The notes beneath the pieces were generated by a model. That model worked only from the letters and a program-made list of their open reading frames with translations, ran no database searches and was not told where the DNA came from. From assembly GCA_023424995.1 (NCBI GenBank), contig JAFADH010000127.1, forward strand, positions 1 through 25,940: DNA of 25,940 nt. The letters are read 5' to 3'. Positions 25,323-25,940 of this stretch are shown here, piece by piece; position 1 is the first letter of the stretch; each line of letters starts with the position of its first letter. The stretch is from Bacillota bacterium. Lineage in GTDB: Bacteria; Bacillota; Clostridia; Lachnospirales; Lachnospiraceae. The translations under genes and the position numbers were made by a program.

Positions 25323-25350
25323 TTTATAGAAAAAAAATCAGATTTTACAA
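25323..25350 (-). promoter_or_regulatory. Candidate promoter of the sugar-importer operon
   Basis: On the minus strand TTGTAA (plus 25345-25350), a 16-base spacer and TATAAA (plus 25323-25328) resemble a sigma-A promoter. The region is so A/T-rich that chance matches are likely. A second TATAAT lies closer to the start codon (near 25270-25275) but lacks a -35. I see no clear operator in the 170-base leader region. Confidence 0.4.
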
Positions 25351-25423
25351 CCATTTTTTATTAATTCAACGATGAACTTTTTTCATATTTTGTTTTATGA
25401 TATATTTTATTCCATATTACAAA

Positions 25424-25454
25424 CAGGCTGTTCAGAACGATTCTGAACAGCCTG
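25424..25454 (-). terminator. Strong hairpin terminator after the carbohydrate-binding protein gene
   Basis: caggctgttcagaa (25424-25437) and ttctgaacagcctg (25441-25454) form a perfect 14-bp stem with a 3-base loop. It starts 4 bases after the stop codon. On the minus strand it is followed by only three T, so termination is likely but not textbook. It separates this gene from the importer operon. Confidence 0.7.
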
Positions 25455-25458
25455 CTGA

Positions 25459-25940
25459 TTATAAATGTGAAATTATTCTTAATATGAATATACGATACAT
25501 TAATTTGTTACACGTGAGAACGGCGCGGTATTGATTCAGCCACGTAGTCCCTGCCTCAAAGCCCGGATCATCTAATATATTACCGCCTCCGGTTGTCCTG
25601 AATACCACATCATCCAGATACATCGTTCCGGAGTTACTGGGCGCTATCTTTATAATCACTGCCACATTTGTTCTGCTCCCTGTGTTGAAAACCGGCAAGG
25701 TGAACTTCGTCCAGGTGCCGGCAGCAGTTACGGTAACCGCCGATAATACATTCCAGGTTGTTGTATCCTCTACCGTGAACACAAGTGTTCCGCTGCCTCT
25801 CGCCCATATCTCCCCCGTGTAGTTTGTATTGGTATTTACGTTTCGATACTGAACGAAATATTTATATAAATCATCTGGCGTGAACTCTGCTTTCTCAGCG
25901 TAGGAGCCGCTGCGTACATATCCGCCCGGACTTGGTGACG
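25459..25940 (-). CDS. C-terminal part of a secreted carbohydrate-binding (jelly-roll) protein, cut by the right edge
   Basis: The frame is open to the window edge, so the true start lies outside. About 160 residues are visible. They resemble a CBM4/9-type beta-sandwich: YRNVNTNTNYTGEIWARGSG, then TWTKFTLPVFNTGSRTNV and MYLDDVVFRTTGGG, the usual last strand of such modules. After this, GNILDDPGFEAGTTW looks like the first strand of a second copy, but the protein then runs through a basic, hydrophobic tail and stops about 25 residues later. This suggests a truncated repeat. Such modules usually sit in glycoside hydrolases, which suits the adjacent sugar importer. The catalytic part, if any, is not in view. 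Confidence 0.7.
   Translation of the reverse strand, partial: SPSPGGYVRSGSYAEKAEFTPDDLYKYFVQYRNVNTNTNYTGEIWARGSGTLVFTVEDTTTWNVLSAVTVTAAGTWTKFTLPVFNTGSRTNVAVIIKIAPSNSGTMYLDDVVFRTTGGGNILDDPGFEAGTTWLNQYRAVLTCNKLMYRIFILRIISHL

Overview
The window reads as chromosomal DNA of an anaerobic Firmicute of the class Clostridia, most like a plant-polysaccharide-degrading Lachnospiraceae (Lachnoclostridium/Anaerocolumna type). This assignment rests on protein style, gene order, moderately AT-rich base composition and strong AGGAGG ribosome binding sites. It is an inference, because no rRNA or other phylogenetic marker is present. Every gene I can support lies on the minus strand, so transcription runs from the right edge to the left. 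I saw no tRNA, rRNA, CRISPR array, transposase or phage gene, and no gene-free stretch longer than 300 bases.

Right end (about 21.2-25.9 kb): accessory carbohydrate region. It holds the C-terminal part of a secreted protein with a jelly-roll carbohydrate-binding domain, closed by a strong hairpin. Next comes a CUT1-type sugar importer (two permeases and a large lipoprotein binding protein, with no ATPase gene). Last is a 102-residue ORF that consists only of the C-terminal glycyl-radical domain of a glycyl radical enzyme. Its start codon lies inside a perfect 14-bp inverted repeat. This ORF is the most unusual item in the window.

Middle (about 9.3-20.9 kb): an SH3b-NlpC/P60 cell-wall hydrolase with its own promoter and terminator. 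It is followed by a DNA repair and RNA modification block: a membrane-anchored MutS-family ATPase with a clear promoter, rnhA, mutS, mutL, miaA, a PLP enzyme of the methionine gamma-lyase/aluminium-resistance family, a small membrane protein and radC. Two of its intergenic gaps (9.61-9.85 kb and 14.34-14.60 kb) hold members of one palindrome-rich repeat family.

Left end (1-8.5 kb): the cell-shape and division cluster mreB-mreC-mreD-mrdA(PBP2)-minC-minD-minE-rodA, followed by the first codon of another gene at the left edge. A near-consensus sigma-A promoter just upstream of mreB probably drives the whole array. MreBCD, PBP2 and RodA build the lateral wall, and MinCDE places the division septum.
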